Shown piece by piece: positions 1-12,300 of a stretch of 64,000 bases of DNA. The notes below the pieces were generated by a model. That model was not told where the DNA came from, did not search any database, and saw nothing but the letters and a program-made list of their open reading frames with translations. The stretch's first letter is position 1. Each line of letters opens with the position of its first letter. A program made the position numbers and the translations under genes. This stretch comes from Bugula neritina (lineage: Eukaryota; Bryozoa; Gymnolaemata; Cheilostomatida; Bugulidae): assembly GCA_964035545.1 (NCBI GenBank), contig OZ037768.1, positions 16,027,375-16,091,374 on the forward strand, written 5' to 3'.

Positions 1-2461
1 AATCTTGTGTTTTTTAAATGAATTAGAATTAAAATCAAATTTTCAATTTGATTTCTAACCTCCCACCCAATCAGGAAATAGCAGAGAAAGATGAGAAAAA
101 AAATTGAAATCAAGTATTATAGAAAATGTATATCAAGCAGGTTTTTAAAACCCAAAATAAGGTATAGACTATAGCACATGTTGATTACTTGCAGAATTTT
201 CAGTATTAGTATCACAACAGGTAATATAATGGGAGTTTCATGTTTGCTGTGAACTGACAAGACTATGAAAGTCTGTATTGCCAATAGATTCTTATAGTAA
301 TTGCCACAGCTATTTCCAATATGGCTAAGGCACTTGTAGAGGATGTGTTTTATATTTTACAAACCATTTAAAAATGTTTACTATGATGAAGTCACGGTTA
401 CCAAGGTACATAACTAGCCTCTGGTTTAGTAAGTACTCAGCAAAAGTTCTAGTTTGCTCAAGGTTTTGTTGAAGGTGAGTTGAGTGATGTTGGTAGAGTA
501 GATTTAAGAGCTAGAGTTTGCTATACTGGCTGGCTCTGTCAAATCAGTAAAGACACAAGTTGTGTGCGTCATCAACTAACTAAATACTGTCATTTGGGTC
601 AACTTTACTGATTTTTTACTTATTAAGTGGTTTTCCCTTGCCAAAAGGGACAATGTCACAATGTAGTAAATATAAATACAAACCTAATCAATCTAACTTT
701 AGAGTTAGTAATGTTTACATACTAAGTACTGGTTCGGACTGAACATACTTTTAATTGCTCACTTGAGTGGCAGCAGTGTGTTGAAGTAGCCAATTGGTTC
801 TTCAAAGGATTCTACCAACTGGTACTCCTCTGTTTTCAACTCCTCAGCTCACCAAAGAAGATTTGATGAATTCAGCTTTCAACAATGTTGTACAGCTAAT
901 TCAAACACAAATTAAAGCAATTTACAAGCAAACTTCTAAAACTTGCATTTTACACCCTTTAAAAGAGTTGTATGTGTTTTTGCAGTTCACTCAAAATTTC
1001 TTAACTGGTTATTAAAGCAATCTTTTACAACCAGTCTTGTACCTGGTGTTATTTCACCAAGTCTTTAGACTCTAACATCTGTTTACTGAACTGTGAAGAC
1101 TAAAGGTTGGTACTGGTGTTAGCTGCCACGTGCAGAAGTCTTCTGTTGGTCCCAACAGCTTCACTTTCTATCTTCTGTAATCAATAGTAATCCATTTCCT
1201 TAAATATCAGCTGATATGAAACATTCTGCTGCATTTTGATACTGTAATCTAAGAACAATCGAAAAACAAGGTTTTGCTGTTCTAATCTAGATACTAATTT
1301 ATTGAGTAATCATTAGGATCATGTATGTTCCTCTTCCGTACGAAGGTAAGGAAGAGGAACTGGTACTCTATCTGCACCATTTTACCATGGTGCAACTACT
1401 TGCAATGAATCTCTATTACATCTTCACAAGTATATTTATTCATGTTAACCGATGACACCTACTGTTGGCTTGCTACTGCTGCCAGTCTACATCTTGCTAT
1501 TGTGACTCATCACTCTGGTTCAACTTATGCCCTCCAGCTCTTGTGTGCTGTGTCTCCTTCTCATGACATAACTGTAATTGGTTGATGCAGCTTGATGACC
1601 AGAAGCAATTGCTACTGTATACTTTCCCTCCCCATAATACGAAAGTGTTAATTAGGGTCAGCTATAATGCAATTAAGTCTTTTACTGCTGGTAATTTGTG
1701 AGCCCTCACTGCCCCGGGTAATGACAGTTATCACCAGTTTTGATTTTGCTCTTTTCATCAATTTTCAATGAAAGTGGTTGTCTTTGGAACTTGTGTCTAT
1801 AATGTTGAGTTATTAAAGATTTTTTGATTTGAACAGTGTTAATTTGAAGAGTAATAATTCAGCTATCTGACATATTGGTAGTAGCTACTAAACTGAATGT
1901 TGCACAAACCTGATTGGTGGATTTCTTGGCCATGAGTTAAATATAGAGGTGTTGAACTCTCCCTTACCAATGTTGTGCTCATTCTATCTCAGTGAAGTAG
2001 GGAAATAAGTGTCGTCAGTATGAGATACATGAGCCAAGCTGTTAACGTAACTAACTTATAGGTCATTAGGTATGTTAACTCCGGCAAAATACTTTGAAAA
2101 ATCTGCAGTATTTGAAAAGCTTCCTATGCTGTTTTAGGCAAGAACTATGCAACCGTTTTTTCTAGTAAATAAATATCATTGTGTAATGGTTTTGAGAACA
2201 AGATTATATAATTTTTTGTATGAGGAGTCAATTTTGAACATGTTTACGTCATTTAACTTGTTTATTGAATTTGATATGCACTTGTATTTATAGATATGTT
2301 ACCATAAATAAATTTGATTTATTTGTTTTATTTTCAACTTGATGAATGTGTATTTAGATACTGTGATTTCCATTATAGATTGTGTAACAACAAAAGCTAT
2401 TATTTTTAACTGAGATGCAGCTAGATAAGCACATTTGAACTGGTAGAGTTTGTGCTTGTAG
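1..2461. other. Probable MEF2 intron / upstream sequence with no recognised exon
   Basis: This stretch precedes the first MEF2 exon I can place. I searched it for MADS/MEF2-domain and HJURP_C-like coding and found nothing convincing, so it is best read as a large MEF2 intron. The earlier exons would lie outside the window. A short inverted repeat at about 1328-1361 (11-bp arms around a 12-base centre) could form a hairpin. Otherwise it is AT-rich unique-looking sequence. Confidence 0.5.
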
Positions 2462-5245
2462 GCCCAGTTACAGTCCCGAATGTGTGGCCTGGCTACTCCG
2501 GTTGTACCTATGACTACACCAAATGTGCCCATCGCCTTCCCAACAGGCTTGCCCAGCTCCTTTCATGGTAAGCACCATTCACTTGTGCTTTCAAACTAAG
2601 CAGAGACGCTGCTGTTTTGTTCACTGGAGGAGGTGCAGTACTTCTGGCTATTGAGATTGTTGGGTAACAGTGAAGCTGTACCATTTGCACCACAGCTCCC
2701 TGTGGAGCAGCTAGTAGGTCTGACAGCACCCTACGGCCCTGGACTTGCCTTTTATAAAGTGTACTAGCGTCTATTAATAACTCGAGTGTTATTATTTCAA
2801 TCACTACTCTCTGACGTAAATAGTCAGTTGCAAAGCTTGATAAAAGGTTATGCCACTGAGAATTGCTACTCAATCGACCATCATTAAACAATGTATAATT
2901 GAACCTGCTTGTGAATTGACTTGTAAATTATGTAGTATGCAGTCCTGGAATACTTTATCTGTGTTAGTCTACATCGTAATGGTTTGTTTAGTCAGCCTGA
3001 TAACCTAAGAATGTATCTCCATATGATAAGCAGTTTTATATTTACTCACTATATATTATCTCTTGGTAATATAAAATACTCTAGAAAGAAAAGTTATGTA
3101 GTAACTTGTAATGAATTTACCCTTTTCTTGTTTCATATAAATTGATTCTGGTTTACTAGGTCCTGGTGGGGGAGATTTCAATCTCAGTACTGCTGATATA
3201 CAAAACATGGCTTCTAACTACTCCAGCTCTCCTCACAATGGATGGTCACCGTCAGCGCCCCCTGGTGGAGGAAATATTGGCTTACACGGACCTCTGACAG
3301 CTGCCGTTAATGCCTCAGGAATTCCACAGAATCTACAGTAGGTTTTTGTTTAGTAGTTTGCCATGTCCTCTAACTTAAACCACATAATCTAGTTACTTCA
3401 ACTTGTTAGTTTGGTTACTTCAGCTGCATGTAATCCTTGGTTTATTGTTGAGTAACAACTATTTTTCAATATTCTACTTGGTGATGTCGCAGAAACACCA
3501 GCAAGCTTATCTGTTAGTCTAGCAGTTAGGCACTTATTTGAAGAATCATGACTGTATTATGCAATTCTATCAATACAAACAAATAATCTTAATTACCACT
3601 GTTTAGGTGTTGAAAAATGCATTACAGGCTTGTTTAAAGCTTAAACTTAGTGCCCTTTGTAACATGCCTTTATTAATGACCTCGGCACCTATAGGCCAAG
3701 CTGGTCTCCTTGACAGACCCGTAGGCAGCAACACAATATAGATGTTCTTGCAGGCAGCACTGTTGATCATGACCTCTTGTCTTGTAGGTTCATGAGTAAT
3801 ATGCACCGAGGGTAGGTCTGCTCAGCCTGTTTTAATTTACCAATTATTCTGCGCTTTCTATCCAACTTCAAACTAATATTCTATATATACATAAGGTTCT
3901 GGCATTTTCTCTCTTGCATACGCCTCCCACCCAATCCATTGCATCGCTATACTTCTGACTTATTTACTTGTCCTAATTGTTGCTTTAAAAATAAGTTTTT
4001 AAGAATTTAATGACTTTGTATTATCTTTTGTCTCCATCACTACAACATAATCAAGCTGCTGGGGCATGTTTTCAAATCTAGTAATACTAATATACCGGCT
4101 CATGGTTGACTAGCAGTGGATCAAACGGAAATAATCTAGTGAAAAACGTAACAATAGCAAATTATACTTGTAAGCTTGCAATTATTCCAATTTTTCTCAT
4201 TCGAATGTGGACACCAATTACCCTAATATCAATTATCAAAAACTACTACCTTGACTCCAACAATGATGAGTCTAGCACTAGCCCACTAGCTTTCAATTGA
4301 CAACTGATACCAGGCAGACTAACATTCACAATAATCAGTAATGGCTGGCATCGTGATGATAATATAATATCAGTATGTTCAGGTACAGCATCTAGCTTGT
4401 CCGCATGGTACTTTTTATAAATTATCTTCCCATAATCACTTCCTGTATTCACTTTAATGGCTCAAACACCAGGTAAAGGATATTAGAGAATTATGACCCT
4501 TTTATTATATGGCCATGGGCTTTGCTTGTCTGCTCTCTTTTTATTATAATTAAATTTAGTTTCAAACTTGTGGCTGAAATTAAATCTTAATATAAACAAG
4601 TCCCATTAGAATCACTTTATGTCGTGGGCGGCTTTGCTGTTCTGCATTGACACATTGATTACTAGAACACCAGCGAGCACTTGTTCAACCTTCAGGCAAG
4701 TGACTTTTTTCAATGGCATTGTGTCCACGTGTGCTAATTGAATTATGCACAGCGCGATAATTCACTGAATGCAGTCCTCTTTCAATTGATATTCTCCAAA
4801 TGAAGTCTGGGTAATGTTTGCTAATAATAGATCATGTTAAATTGCTCCGCTGGAATTCCTCTGTGATCAATATGCTATTAATATCCTGAGGTGGTTTAAT
4901 TACAATTGAGCAATCAGTGAATGTTCATTTAGTAAAGGCCATTGGTAGCCAACAATGGATAGATGAACCGGAGGCCTCTTTTTCAATTAACCAATATCTT
5001 ATTTGTACACTTGTAGTTCACCCAATAGTGGAGCATTGTCTTTGATTGTGAATTCATCTAACCAAGGATCTAATAGTGTCAAGTCTGAACCAATGTCACC
5101 CAGTCAGTCTCATTTGAGGCCACCATCCAATTCTGGCCTTCCAGGCTCACCTCGGAATCACCATAGTCCTGTAGCTAGTCCAGTGCCACCTGATTACGAG
5201 CAGTCAATATCAAAAAGACCACGCATGGATACTGGCTGGTCTTAG
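2462..5245 (+). CDS. MEF2: MEF2 (myocyte enhancer factor 2) transcription factor, C-terminal exons (5' partial)
   Basis: MEF2 is a MADS-box transcription factor in the nucleus. Only the transactivation region is present here; the MADS/MEF2 DNA-binding exons lie upstream of the window. Exons are 2462-2567, 3160-3337 and 5017-5245. The phases join (1 base carried, then 2), with canonical GTAAGC and GTAGGT donors. The first exon encodes GLATPVVPMTTPNVP, close to the LATPVVSVATPTLP stretch of vertebrate MEF2C. The second has DFNLSTADIQNM, matching EYSLSSADLSSL. The last has SVKSEPMSPSQ, the phospho-dependent SUMO motif of MEF2 (IKSEPVSPP in vertebrates), and ends KRPRMDTGWS, like the KRMR...W tail of the family. 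The stop is TAG at 5243-5245. The gene converges on LRRCC1. I saw no canonical AATAAA in the 1.1 kb downstream. Family assignment is strong; the exact paralogue cannot be given. Confidence 0.85.
3788..3811 (+). other. MEF2: Candidate 24-nt alternative MEF2 microexon
   Basis: Between the last two MEF2 exons, a pyrimidine-rich acceptor ending TTGTAG is followed 24 bases later by a GTAGGT donor. The insert keeps the reading frame on both sides, because it takes over the 2-base carry from exon 3160-3337 and passes on 2 bases. It would add eight residues (QFMSNMHR region). Vertebrate MEF2 genes have an eight-residue beta microexon, but that one is acidic and lies further N-terminal, so homology is not claimed. 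Confidence 0.3.
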
Positions 5246-6373
5246 CTATCACCATATTTCTAAGCAGTAAAGAAAACATATGATTTATATCTAAAAAAAG
5301 AGTTTTAGCAATAAGAGGAAGAGCTGGTGAAAATTAGAGGCTAGTGTTTAAAATCCTAATTCAAGTTGGATCTATTCCAGTAGTACAACTTGTACATATT
5401 TATATTTTTATAACAATCTGCTGAATGGGTTTCTACAGATGTTATACAATATTACTAGAGTCATTTTATATGCCTTTATCATAGTATTATTTTGTAAATT
5501 TATAGATTTTTTGCAAATTGTTGCTCTAGTCTGTGCCTTACCTTGCTTTAGGTAATGAGAGCAACTAGATCTCTTGCTTGTATTGTAGGAATTGTTTAAC
5601 ATTCATTCAAAATGTTACATATGTTGTAATTCTAAGTCCCTGCTAATTTTGCATATACGTTATATATGTAATCATATAATTATGCATATGTTATAATATA
5701 TTAATGTTAATTTTTATGCACTAAGTTCATCTCAAAGCCTATTTTCTGTTAATTGTGGAGATCACTGCTTTCTATTGAGTATTGTACTGACAATATGGTC
5801 TATGGTTTTACAGTAATATTGTATAATTTTTATTGAGTTTGCACCACTTTGCCATCTCCGAGAGAGATGTTTATAACATTTACCAGTTGCAGTCACCTGA
5901 CAACCAAATCAAAATTATACTGCTCTAAATATTAAGAGACATTGAAGCATTGCATTAATATATGTACATGTAGATCATAGCTATTTTCATGATGTGTAAA
6001 ATAATGTTTTCAATGTGTGAAAAATTGATATATTCAATTAGATAAAAGTTCTATTATTTTTCACCTGTGCCAGAATTTTGTTATGGATATATTACTTTAT
6101 ATAACAATACATTTATATAATAATCAACCCATTTTTATTTATTGTATGTGGTAACTGGTATAGCAGACCTAACCAGTGATTTCTCTCAAACTCAGTTTTG
6201 TTTTATTAACTGAACTACTCTTAATTATAACATTACCATGTCAGTCAAGCTAATAAGACTAAAAACTATACAAATAATATGGACCATAAATATCAGAAAC
6301 TCCCATTGTACCTACCAACACATTTCACTATAATTAATTTCAATGTCTAAAAACAGTTATATACAAAATCTGT
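5246..6373. other. Convergent 3' intergenic region (MEF2 3'UTR / LRRCC1 3'UTR)
   Basis: This is AT-rich sequence between two tail-to-tail stop codons. It holds the MEF2 3'UTR on the plus strand and the LRRCC1 3'UTR on the minus strand. TTTATT at about 6134-6145 and 6200-6206 reads as AATAAA on the minus strand and could be the LRRCC1 poly(A) signal. No other gene is seen. Confidence 0.5.
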
Positions 6374-9300
6374 TCAACCTGGGCGGACTTTTTGGAACTC
6401 CTGAAGGGCATCACTAAATTTTTTTAATTTGTCATCAAAACTTTTTTTCGATTGTTCTTGGTCCATCAACAACTCTCGCATCTCATCTTCCACAGTTTCA
6501 ACCTATTAAAACAAATTATTTTACTGACGTTTGTTGCTGCAGAGTATTTTACAATTGTGTAAAATGGCTACATTGGCCCCCAAACAACTACTAAATGTAT
6601 TTTAGTGTACGTTCCAAAGTGTATTGTGCAATGATGACAGCTTTTTGCATACCCTGTGCTGCTTTTCTGCAATTTGTAGTTCATACTGCTCGGTAAGCTC
6701 TTTTATATAATCATTGTGCGACAACTCCTTAGCTTCAAGCTGTTTTCGAAACCCGTCATCACTTATTCTCAATCTTTGTAACGCTAAGCTGGCAAGAAAA
6801 TAGGAAAACATAAAAAATTACATTAAATTATATAATATTATAAATCAACATATTTTACACAGTACTCTGACAATCACTACCCTATAAAATCTAGTTATAC
6901 AGTTGGACAAATTGTTGCTATTTTTAATGCAGTGTAAAATATGCATAAATTCTATGCCTTATACACTCATTTATATTGCAATGTTTGTAATTACGTTTAT
7001 ATATTACCTAACATCAGAAGCATTAAGTAAATTACTAATAATATTAAAAATGATGAGAAATATCAGAAAAATTATTATTTCATCTCATTAGTTCTATAAA
7101 GTTTATATTGAAGGAAATGTTTGTGTGCACGCAACAGTCACTGGCATGTGGTTTGACATGTTCAACTGGTGATTACTAGTAATGAAGAATTATTGAAATG
7201 GTACCCATATATTTCAATTTTTACTAGCAATTTCCACTTTTGCATACATGTGCCTTATGCTTTATTGGGCAGATCTTTCAGCAGCCTCACCATAATTTAT
7301 ACACTTGAAAATACTAGCTAAGGCTATAATGAAATGTGTCAGAGGTGCCCATACAAAGTGTGACATTCACTGGTTATGCTGGTAACAAGTAGCCTGACAA
7401 GATACAGCAACAGCAGGCATGGAGAGAGACTGCATGCTGAATAATTACACACTGATATTTTCTTATCAATAAATAATTGTCAGAGGGTAGAACATTTTTT
7501 CAGTGTTTCTTTCTCAATTACAAAACATTCCTTTAATACTACCACCTTGACAAAAATTCACCACACTAAAAATAGAATTTGTAAGACACGAACTCAGCTG
7601 CCTGGATGGATTTATCTCTTTCCTCCGTCAATTTACTTTCCTTCTCTTGCCAGGAATGCTTCATTTGCTTCACCTGATCTTCTAAACTTGATATCAAGAA
7701 AGATTTATCTTGCCATTTTTCCTTCAGGGATCTAAAATTGAGATCTAGCCTTATGTGCAAAACATGACCCTGAGTTTTAACTAGAATTTTGTGCTATAAC
7801 TTTGAAAACAAGTCTAGCAGCTTTTAATTTTAGCTTGAAAGCTATCAGAAATTTATTGCACTTGACTAATTCTCAATATCGTAGTGTGGTTCATTGTAAA
7901 AATTGAAGTTTGTAACCAAGACCAAATTTCCATTGATTTTCATGCTAATATACAAAATAAAATTTGCCTTTTGATCCTCCGAAATTTTGTAAAAATAATA
8001 GCTAATTTAATCTTAAAAATATTTTTTTCTCTTATTTGGTGATAATTAAAAAGATGAAAACTTAAATTAAGTTAGACAGTTACTTGGAGAGGAGGGGGAG
8101 GGCTTTCTTTTAATGCGATGCCAAATTAAACTAGTCAAACATGCTAAATATTTTATTACAGGAGTTCTTTGCAAACAGATAAAGTCTGTTCTCGTACCCC
8201 ACCCTTACCTGTGAGACTCTTTTAGTTGGCGCAGATCATTTTCACTCGACTGCAACTGAGCTTTTAAATCTTCCTTTCTTTTTACTAAATTTTCAATTTC
8301 CAGCTCAAGACTTGCTGAGTGGTTTCTTTCATTTTCTATTTCTTTTTGATGTTGATCCTAAACAGAAATTAGTAAAAACAATACCGAAATTAGCAGTGAG
8401 CTGATGAGTTTGTACCAATTTAAACTCAAGATAATAAAATACAACTAGCAATACCGCCTATAACCAGTCAACATTTGCTTTGAATATTATTTATTGCCAT
8501 TATTGTTGGCAATATTCTAAGGTGCATACTTTTACTAGCTCCTTAAAAAACTAAATTGAATAAGAGTGATTTGTTACTAAGAATTTACCAATTATAAATT
8601 AACAAAGATTTTCAGCTTGCAAAGTTGCTACTGTACCACAACACATAGCTGACAAATGTCCACTGTACTTATTTCATGAGGTTTGGTGTGGTCATGCACC
8701 TGTGATACTAAACTTCTATATCCATTTTATTTAGCCCTTAAGTGACAAACACCTGTTCACTTTAACCTTTAGCCGTGTCAAGGTTCTTTGCACAGAGTGC
8801 ACTAGGGCTAGCTAAGTTAAGGCACAGGCATGATGAGCAATAACTTGGCACTGCATCATGGATTAGAGTGCTTAACAGCATAAATTAAGTGAGATGAAGT
8901 TCCCCTCTATTCCAATGAACAAGGAGTGATATAACACCACCACTTAACACTTCACACAATAAGTAAACTTAAAATGTAGGAAACAAAACCTAGTATTTAT
9001 AAGTTTAGTGTTGAGTTACTTGGTTATGGCTTACCGCCCCTTTGCCCAGCAGTTAGGTAGAGAGAGTGTGTGAATATTTCACTACACAATGTAGTGCTAG
9101 AGTTCTAATAGTAACAGTAATAAGACAACATGAGCCAGTTTACAAGAATAATTGGAATGAAAGTCATTCAACAGCAATGAAACATTTCCTAAAGCTGTAT
9201 TTCTACACAGGATGAACATATCAAACTTGCTAATTCACTCAATAAAGTTTTTGTGTTATCTTTGTTAGCATTCACCTAGACAATAGCTCTACAGTAGGGA

Positions 9301-12300
9301 GTGAGTTAACGCACAATATAAACATATGTAATACAATTTATGGCCCAATTACCTCAATAGTTTTAAGTTCTCCTCCTTGGTCTTGAAGTTGTCTTTCCAA
9401 CAGACTAAGTTTCTGTCTGAGTGATGACACAGTTTCTGTAAGGTCCAACACAAGTTTAGTCTTGATCTTCACTGTGTCTACTTCATTCTCAAGATTAGTT
9501 CTCAGAGTTTTGTTCTCTTGTGTGAGAGTCTCCAACTTAGCTTCCAACATTCCTCTTTCATTGGATAAAGAAGCACCTGCACATCTCACAAACTTTAGAA
9601 ATATGAAAATGGAGAGGACAATTTCAAATACGCATGAAATTTTAATAAAATAGAAAATATGTAGGGAAAATGGCAACCCCAAACCTATGACATTGCAACC
9701 ACCTCCCCTCTCCACAACAAGCACTGACTGCTTTATTTACAAGAATAACAACTTGCCATGAGCTCAGCAGTTGATATGTTTATTTAGTCATTTCTTTCAT
9801 AGAATAATATAATACTACTTTATTAGTTTATATGAACAGTAGCCACTATACTTTGATAGGAAAACTCCATAAATTTCATACAACTTCAACACATTTATCT
9901 GATTTGTTATCGAAATTAGTTTTAAAAACAAATTACAGAAAATTACTAAAATATATTGTCTTAAATAGCAGATGGTTGTTTAAGAAAATTCCTACCTTGC
10001 TGAGCTAGTTCTTTGCTCCAAAGCTCTCGTTCCTTCCTCAGGCCAGATATAATTGAGTGTTGACCTTGAACCTGATTCTTCAACTCAAGGTTGTCTTTCT
10101 TCAACCTGTCATGATCCGTGACCTTGGTGTTCAAGTTCTGTATTTGTTGTTCCAGGCCAGACTTGGTACCCTGTTAAGTCACGCATCAGCTATAGACTAT
10201 AATTATACTCCGATATGTTTATTGCGAGGGCAAAATACTGCCTGTGAAATATGCCACCAAAAGTTTATAAAATATCATATCTAGAATAAATTTTTGTAAA
10301 AAGCCAGATAATCAGCTCAAACTTTTGAGGCTGTAAAATTTAAACTACCTGACAAAGTTGGTGAAAACAGTTTTAATTAGCAATAATGATATTGGTATAT
10401 TTATTTAATAACATTATTAAAAGATTCAAGAATCAAATTATTATTCATAATTTTATGCACTGAAAACTTGAAACGCTCTGAATGCACAAGTTGTGAGAAA
10501 AGACGAGTAAATACGGACCTGCATTTTACGAACAGCCTCCTGCTTTTCTTTAGACAGTGATACTATTTTATCTTTTTGGTCCTTCACCAACTGAAAGGTA
10601 TTAGATTGGAGTTACTGTTAAAATTAACTGTAGCTGTCAGACATAAAAATAACAGAAAGTAAAACTGTGTTCTCTGTATCAGCCAATCAGCATCAGCCAA
10701 TCAACCTCAGCCAAAGGTAAATTAGGGCAGGGGACAGGGCAGAAACTGCTGCATCTTTACAGGGCCAAGCACTCACACATGCTGTCTGTATAACTAGGTT
10801 GATCTTCTAAAGAACATACAGAAAACCTCTCTTTAAAACTCTAACTAGACTGCTAGATCTGATCTCACTCACCACTTCTCTATATAAAGAGTAAAGGCAC
10901 ATAAAGTACGAGGTAAACGTACTGCAAAGACATTTTCCATCATACCTGTGTGAGGTCGGCTATCATTTTATGATTTTTAATATCTTTCTCTTTACTAGAC
11001 TTGAGCAGCTCCTCATGAACGGATTGCTGAGATGACAAGTCTTCAAAAGCAGTCTTCAGCTAAAAACAAATGCATACATAATATAAGCTTGGCGTATATC
11101 GCCTCTTTATACAACAGCATTAAGCTATGGGAGATGCACTAATAGTAAATTACTTTACAACAGTAGATTTACCCCACTGTCTAAAATATAAGAAATTCTA
11201 GTACTTCAAATAATTTTTCGATTCTAACACCAGTTTGCTGGTAGTCACTTAGGTGGTAAAGTGCTAGAATAGGAACTTTAAGTTACAACTAGTTTATGGA
11301 AGTTTCACCAGCAGAGAACTAATAGAATAACACTCTGGAGTCAGCACAGATGAATATAGTAACTGTCCTCAACCTGTACATCTACAAGGAGCTTGTAGTC
11401 TACCACTATCAATGGAACAGAGTAGCACAGAATATAACATAAACTCACTGACTGAAATCTCTCAGCTTCAATCTGAAGGGCCATTCTAAATTCATCTTCC
11501 AGTTCACTGTATTCTTTATCGTTCATTTCAAGTCTTGGAAAATATATCATCATTCATAATCTTATTTTAAAAGTCCAGAACTACATAGATGACTGTCAAG
11601 TAGTATTACAGCGGGAAGGCATCTTTATGTTACGATATTTAAAGGCATAAAATCTAAAAGAATTCTAATGCTATAAAATCACATGCTTCAACACCATCAT
11701 AACTGCATCGTACATCACTAAATAGCTGTTCTTAATGGCTTAAATGAAACAACAATCCTAATTCTATGCTCATCCCAACATGTGGTTCTGTCTTGGAATA
11801 AAAAAAACATCTTTTTACATTCAGTTTACAAATGATGTGCTAAAAAATGAAGTGATGAAAGCATCACGTGCACTGCTAACCTGCTTTCATATTCCTTTCT
11901 TTCAGCGGCTTGTTCTTTAATTAGATTAGCAACTTTACTCTGCAACAACTGCTCAAGTTTGGGGGAATCCAGAGTGTACCGGTGCTCCAAGTCTCTCTTG
12001 TGATCAGCCTCTCTGCAGGCAAGGAGAGACTTGAGGTCCTCCAGCTCAGCCTTCTGTAGCTTCACTGTAGCCTGTGCTGTCTGCAGGTACTCAGTCTGTT
12101 CAGCAATGGCCTTGCTATGTCTTTCACTTTCTTCTCTCTGCAACAACATGTCTTATGGGTCATTTTACTTAATTTAGTACACACTATATATATATATCTG
12201 GTTTTTAGCTATTTTTCACAGTTTAGCTGCTAATGTATATAGTTTCTTGCACTAAATCAAATACAGCTGAATAATTAAGACTTTTTCTAACTTTGCTTGA

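Noticed and set aside
2514-2891. 125-codon minus-strand frame
   Set aside because: It overlaps a MEF2 exon and intron antisense, has no family motif and no linked exon.
4453-4474. Possible MEF2 exon ending CACCAG before GTAAAG
   Set aside because: No acceptor AG with a pyrimidine tract precedes it, and the flanking exons already join in phase.
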